DNA from: Neolecta irregularis DAH-3
Taxonomy: Eukaryota > Ascomycota > Neolectomycetes > Neolectales > Neolectaceae
Direction of reading: 5' to 3'
Assembly: GCA_001929475.1 (NCBI GenBank)
Contig: LXFE01003427.1
Coordinates: 214 to 10,585, forward strand
DNA length: 10,372 nt
The notes beneath the pieces are model-generated. The model was not told the origin of the DNA and made no database searches. It was given only the letters and a program-made list of their open reading frames with translations. Of this stretch, positions 6,500 to 10,372 are shown one piece after another. A program made the translations under genes and the position numbers. Within the stretch, counting starts at the first letter, position 1, and every line of letters starts with the position of its first letter.

Positions 6500-8542
6500 A
6501 TGCGAGCTGCGTGCTCTGTTCTATTAACTGCATCCCAAAATTTCACGCATCGACCCCTTCATTTTTCGTCTCTTGTCATGATCCTTCGTACTAAAACTAC
6601 CACGTCGGCAAAATCGAAAACTCTCAGACACGTACCTGTCCCCTTCCCTACGACCCGGGAGGATAATATTTATATACTGGAAAAAGAGTTAGGGAAAAAG
6701 AATGTGAATATCTATTCGGTGATGGAATCATACGCGAGAGTTTATTCTGAGGGAAAAATAAAACAAGTTGCTCTTCGAAATCAACTTTTTCCCTCCATAA
6801 TCAAGGAACGTGCGAGAGCGGAAATCGAGAGGGAAGACAAAGAGATCCTGAGTTCGACATCTCTACTAGCTCATTTCGAAAGTGTAGATTCTCCCGGAGA
6901 TGATTGCTACAATGCAGTTATGTGGTCCAACATTCTTCGCGGAAAGTATCATGAAGTATTTCATCTCTGGAAACGACGGAATTTGCACGCGGTTAATACT
7001 CCCTTGCAGAATGGAGCGCCTTGGGACAGTGACGCTGTCGAGGTTGCCATATTCACCGCCTATCTCGCGCCCAAGTTCACAGAATTCGAACAAAAGGAAT
7101 TTAAAAAGAGTGCTGAAGAGAAATCTGAAGAGAAACCTAGGGACAAACTTCAGTTTGAACCTGCCGATTTTGCCAAAGTTTTCAAGCCATCGAAACAGGG
7201 TCCCCGTTTTATGACGGTTAAGCAGATTCTCCAAGGAAAAGCTTTACCGAGAGGTCTGAAGGAGTTTGTTGTTGAACAGGCACAACTACTCGAAAGTTAT
7301 TATAATCTACTCGACACTGATGCACTCATTCCCCGTCTCAAGACTCATTTTAACTGCGGTCGCACTAAACATGTCGATTATATTTATTCCCTGATAAAAA
7401 GCAAAGAATTGCCATCTTCTGTCTACGCCTGTCTTATTTCTGGATATGTTGAAGCGGGAACACCATCCAAAGCCTCATCAGTCTGGAAAGATATCATCGA
7501 TCTCGGAATAACGCCTGATGGCACGCTTTGGGATGCGCTTCTTGATGGAGCTGCAAATCTTCCCGATAAGACTGCTCTCGAACAGACATGGACTAAGATG
7601 CTCAAGGCCGGCGTAGAACCTACCTGCATTACTTGTACCACTATGATCAAGGGTTGGTTTGCCTGTGGCGAAGTCAATGCTGCTCTGTCACTATTTCAGA
7701 AAATGAATGACAAGTCCTTCCATATCTCGCCTACTTCTTGGACTTGTAATATCGTTCTTAGCGGTCTCATAAAAAACAAACGGATTGAACAAGCTATGAG
7801 CATGTTGGAAAGCGCTGAGAAGGTAGGGAATCGGTGGGACATTGTCGCTTATAATACTGTGCTTCAGGCTCTCTTGAGAAAGAATCGGAAGGACGATATT
7901 ACCATTTTACTGAGACGGATGGCAAAGAACGGTATGAAGCCCGACATCGTCACGTTTACGACCGTACTCACTGGTTTATCCCACATACCCCCTGACAAGG
8001 AATCAATGAAAGCTCTTTTTGAGGGTATGTACAAAGCCGGTATCGAGCCCAACATTGTTACTTTTGGCGCAGTCATTAGCAAGCTCGTTGATGACAACCA
8101 AATGTTTCCTGCTCAACAAGTCCTCAATCACATGATTGCTACGAATATTAGACCGAATCTCATCATCCTGACGAAAATGATCGAAGGGTATATGACCTGT
8201 GGCAAAACGGAATCTGCGCTTAAGCTTTTCAAGGGAGTTCGAGAATTAAAGATTGTCCCAGAACACGGAACATGGCATAGATTGATCGACGGGTTTGGTA
8301 AACATGGGAATATTGATGAGATGATGACATATTATAACCTTATGAAGGCTTCCATTCCGCCTAATAGATTTACCTACTCCTATGTTCTCAATCATTTAGT
8401 ACAGTCGAGGAAATTAGGGCTAGCAGAATCAGTGCTGAAAGATATGAATACCGCCGGTTATGTTGTTGACAGTGCTGGATTGAAAGCCGCAGTGATGAGA
8501 GTGATGCTAGCTGGAGCCCGGGTACAAGTACGATTTTCATAG
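6500..8542 (+). CDS. mitochondrial-type pentatricopeptide repeat (PPR) protein
   Basis: One uninterrupted exon of 680 residues. The N-terminus (residues 1-45) is rich in Arg, Lys, Ser and Thr with almost no acids, like a mitochondrial presequence. Residues 195-235 hold a Lys/Glu-rich linker. From about residue 308 to 656 there are about ten tandem PPR units of roughly 35 residues, with typical phrases such as YNTVLQALLRKN, GMKPDIVTFTTVLTGL, AGIEPNIVTFGAVISKL and WHRLIDGFGKHGNIDEM. PPR arrays form a helical superhelix that binds single-stranded RNA base by base; fungal members stabilise, process or activate translation of mitochondrial transcripts. I cannot name the orthologue or RNA target. 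The short C-terminal tail after the repeats (VRFS) has no catalytic domain. Its lack of introns contrasts with the neighbours. It is convergent with SWC5, stop codons 46 bp apart. Confidence 0.93.
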   Translation: MRAACSVLLTASQNFTHRPLHFSSLVMILRTKTTTSAKSKTLRHVPVPFPTTREDNIYILEKELGKKNVNIYSVMESYARVYSEGKIKQVALRNQLFPSIIKERARAEIEREDKEILSSTSLLAHFESVDSPGDDCYNAVMWSNILRGKYHEVFHLWKRRNLHAVNTPLQNGAPWDSDAVEVAIFTAYLAPKFTEFEQKEFKKSAEEKSEEKPRDKLQFEPADFAKVFKPSKQGPRFMTVKQILQGKALPRGLKEFVVEQAQLLESYYNLLDTDALIPRLKTHFNCGRTKHVDYIYSLIKSKELPSSVYACLISGYVEAGTPSKASSVWKDIIDLGITPDGTLWDALLDGAANLPDKTALEQTWTKMLKAGVEPTCITCTTMIKGWFACGEVNAALSLFQKMNDKSFHISPTSWTCNIVLSGLIKNKRIEQAMSMLESAEKVGNRWDIVAYNTVLQALLRKNRKDDITILLRRMAKNGMKPDIVTFTTVLTGLSHIPPDKESMKALFEGMYKAGIEPNIVTFGAVISKLVDDNQMFPAQQVLNHMIATNIRPNLIILTKMIEGYMTCGKTESALKLFKGVRELKIVPEHGTWHRLIDGFGKHGNIDEMMTYYNLMKASIPPNRFTYSYVLNHLVQSRKLGLAESVLKDMNTAGYVVDSAGLKAAVMRVMLAGARVQVRFS

Positions 8543-8588
8543 GATATATTTGGTATTTTATAGCAATCTGGTGTTACATAATGTATGC
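8543..8588. other. convergent gene spacer (PPR / SWC5)
   Basis: Only 46 bp separate the two stop codons, so the 3' untranslated regions of the PPR gene (+) and SWC5 (-) almost certainly overlap and poly(A) signals must lie within the opposing genes or this AT-rich spacer. Confidence 0.7.
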
Positions 8589-9399
8589 TCATTTCTTTTG
8601 AGCGTTTTTGATATCCTGATATCGACGTTCTTCTGTCCTTTTAAGAAAATCTTGCTTCTCCATATATCCATCCTTATTATGCTGCTTCAGATCGCTAGAT
8701 ATACCCTCGCGATCTACGAATCCTGCCCAATCAAGCTTTGACTTCTCCAGAGTATTTAGTTTGGGGACCTTTTTCTTCGCAGAAGCAGCTTCAATTGCAG
8801 ACTGGCGTTTCTTTGGAGGGGCTCTTTTAGAAACCGGGTTAATTTTGGGTTCCTCCAGTGAGTTAAGATAGGATCTTGCCTCCTCGGAGTCTTTGCGCAC
8901 AACCTTCTCTTCGCTATTCATAAATGGGAGATGCGGCTCAATGAAGCATACCTGTGAGTCTTTCCAGCAAATTCATATGTTCTTCTTATAGTGATTGTTT
9001 CGTCAAGGTTAACTATCGGTTTTTTGTTGGGGTTCTTGGACTCTTCATTCAGTTGTTTCCAAATGAGATCGACATCTGCTTTTATGACAGGCAACGGTGT
9101 CTCTTTTTCTGATTCCCTGTGGCTATCGATAAGACTAACTTCTGAATGAGAATACTGCAACTTACTCTCCTCCGACGGTATCCCTTTTCCTCTTTCCATT
9201 TATGATTGCTCTCTCCGCGATCGTTATTTCATCACCAGAATCCTGGTCGTCGGATTTCCCTTCTTCAGAGACGTCTATTGGTCATGACTTGTGATACATT
9301 TGAAGCAAGATGTTTACATCCGGCTTCCGGCCGAAAGTCTCCATCCTCCGATTCGGGTTCACTTTCAGCCCCAAGTTCATCTGGCGCACGTGGCGTCAT
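8589..9399 (-). CDS. SWC5: Swc5 / BCNT-family subunit of the SWR1 complex
   Basis: Four exons on the minus strand, 9399-9318, 9274-9166, 9122-8952 and 8913-8589, encode 228 residues; introns are 43, 43 and 38 nt, all GT-AG. The N-terminal quarter is acidic (GAESEPESEDGDFRPEAG), including an acidic-aromatic-Pro-Glu motif like the DEF/Y motifs through which Swc5 binds H2A-H2B. A basic patch KRKR follows SGDE near residue 55. DVDLIWKQL (80-88) and ITIRRTYEFAGKTHSEEKVV (107-126) are family landmarks. The last 56 residues are the BCNT-C domain: LEKSKLDWAGFVDREG, LKQHNKDGYMEKQDFL and ERRYQDIKNAQKK. Swc5 is needed for SWR1 to swap H2A for H2A.Z in nucleosomes. The start at 9399 follows from the acidic exon; the in-frame codon 57 bp upstream is less family-like. 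Exon 3 could start at 9134 instead of 9122, adding four residues. Confidence 0.93.
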
Positions 9400-9742
9400 T
9401 CCCAGTCCCGCGTGGCCGGAGTTGTCAATACGAAGAAGGTTTGTGATATAAGTCAAAAAGGCAGGGAACCCAATACTGGTCGCTTTGGGATTTTGGGCGG
9501 CCGGTCATAACCACCGACCACAACCATTTCCCGATGCAGCAGTCTTTGACCTTTGGCACTGGAACGAATCGTCCGGTTGCGGATCGGCTGGTAAAATACA
9601 CGAAAGCCAGAGCTGGTGACCCGGATCTAATCTTTGGCGGTATTCCAATACATGGCGTAAATAAAATCCCATGGTCCTGCCGATCAAACTGGCATAATTT
9701 CGGTATCGCATCCGATCTTTCATACCGACCACACTCCTCAAC
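9400..9742. promoter_or_regulatory. divergent promoter region, SWC5 / MIF-like gene
   Basis: A 343-bp region between two head-to-head start codons, so it probably holds both promoters and 5' leaders. No TATA box, no clear transcription-factor site and no coding exon stand out. Open frames across it on both strands lack family resemblance. Confidence 0.5.
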
Positions 9743-10372
9743 ATGCTTGACGCTAGTGCTACTCGCCCTCCTCGACGACACAGTATTCTTGACCCGTCGG
9801 TTCGCACTCCGCGACCGGAGGACGAAGAAGAAGCCCCGAAGCGACGCAACGTCCCCACCCAGGAGCTTTTTTCTGCCAAAGACACTAATGTATTGCCCGA
9901 ATTCTCGGCTGTAGAGTCTCCTGTGTCTGTCGAATTGCGGACCAATATCAAAGTATCCAAGTTTTGCTCTATCTACTTACCAACCCAGATCCCGGATCCG
10001 ATTACATTCGCCCAACTGCTCACTACTTACTTTGCCACTCGCTTTGGGCGATCGGAAGATCAGGTAGGTCTTACTATTGAACACGGGAAACTCCTCATGA
10101 TCGGAGGGTCAATGAAGCCTGGTATCTGTCTCTACAAACCACAGCCACTGATCCGCAGCTTATTTTCTTAATATCACGTCTCTCTCAATGTTAACTCCCA
10201 GCCATAATCGTCGACACGCTGCAAGCATCTCCAAATGGCTTGAGACAAACCTTGGCGTCCAGCAAAGTCGCGGATTTATCCGATTCTTAGATCCTGGAAA
10301 AGCCAACTATGCCAGCGGCGGTTTCACTTTTGCGCCAGGCCCGATTGGCAGTTGTTCTGTTGACGAAGACAG
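9743..10372 (+). CDS. MIF-like (tautomerase-superfamily) domain protein, 3' truncated by the window
   Basis: Exons 9743-9952, 9989-10121 and 10159-10372 (open at the window end) give about 185 residues. Introns are 36 and 37 nt, GT-AG. The first 60 residues are polar and charged (PRRHSILDPS, EDEEEAPKRR), probably disordered. From about residue 63 the sequence follows macrophage migration inhibitory factor: LRTNIK, a helix ITFAQLLTTYFATRFGRSEDQV, the strand LLMIGGSMKPAYF, the second helix NRRHAASISKWLETNLGV, then SRGFIRFLDPGKANYASGGFTFA. MIF family proteins form trimers and may have keto-enol tautomerase activity that depends on an N-terminal proline after Met removal. Here the domain is internal, so no free Pro1 is available and that chemistry is doubtful. 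Function in fungi is not established to my knowledge. The protein continues beyond the MIF domain into an acidic stretch (SVDED). Confidence 0.87.

Noticed and set aside
6866-7234. 122-codon open frame on the minus strand inside the PPR gene
   Set aside because: It is fully antisense to strongly supported PPR coding sequence and shows no family resemblance; a shadow of the real frame.
9206-9510. Plus-strand open frames over the SWC5 first exons
   Set aside because: They are antisense to the acidic Swc5 exons, and their Ser/Arg/Pro composition is what a reversed acidic sequence would give.
9505-9960. 151-codon minus-strand open frame opposite the MIF-like gene
   Set aside because: Low-complexity Ser/Arg composition, overlap with a supported exon on the other strand and no recognisable domain.

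Overview
The window looks like a nuclear segment from a fungus, most likely an ascomycete, though I cannot place it more closely. It encodes fungal versions of eukaryotic proteins. The genes are interrupted by very small GT-AG introns of about 33-45 nt, and a tRNA gene carries an intron at the canonical eukaryotic position 37/38. Eighteen protein-gene introns and one tRNA intron can be placed by restoring reading frame and protein-family similarity.

Layout, left to right: (1) 1-452, upstream DNA with a TATA box at 412-419; (2) 453-1095 (+), a secreted copper-only SOD-like protein in three exons, whose first intron appears to end in TG instead of AG; (3) 1349-1430 (-), tRNA-Asp(GTC) with a 10-nt intron; (4) 1630-3348 (+), an XLF/Nej1 non-homologous end-joining factor split into ten exons; (5) 3557-5892 (+), mitochondrial elongation factor G2 (MEF2/GFM2), three exons; (6) 5893-6499, intergenic, with a long inverted repeat; (7) 6500-8542 (+), an intronless mitochondrial-type pentatricopeptide repeat (PPR) protein; (8) 8589-9399 (-), Swc5/BCNT, a subunit of the SWR1 chromatin remodeller, four exons, convergent with the PPR gene; (9) 9400-9742, a divergent promoter region; (10) 9743 to the window end (+), a MIF-like domain protein that runs off the edge.

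The genes do not form a pathway. MEF2 and the PPR protein both look mitochondrial (ribosome recycling and organellar RNA handling). Nej1 and Swc5 both act on nuclear chromatin or DNA. The SOD is extracellular. I see no mobile element, CRISPR array or gene cluster. The points most worth following up are the TG-ending SOD intron, the uniform tiny-intron architecture, the heavily split Nej1 gene with an in-frame stop inside its weakest intron, the near-perfect palindrome around the tRNA anticodon, and the structured inverted repeat downstream of MEF2.
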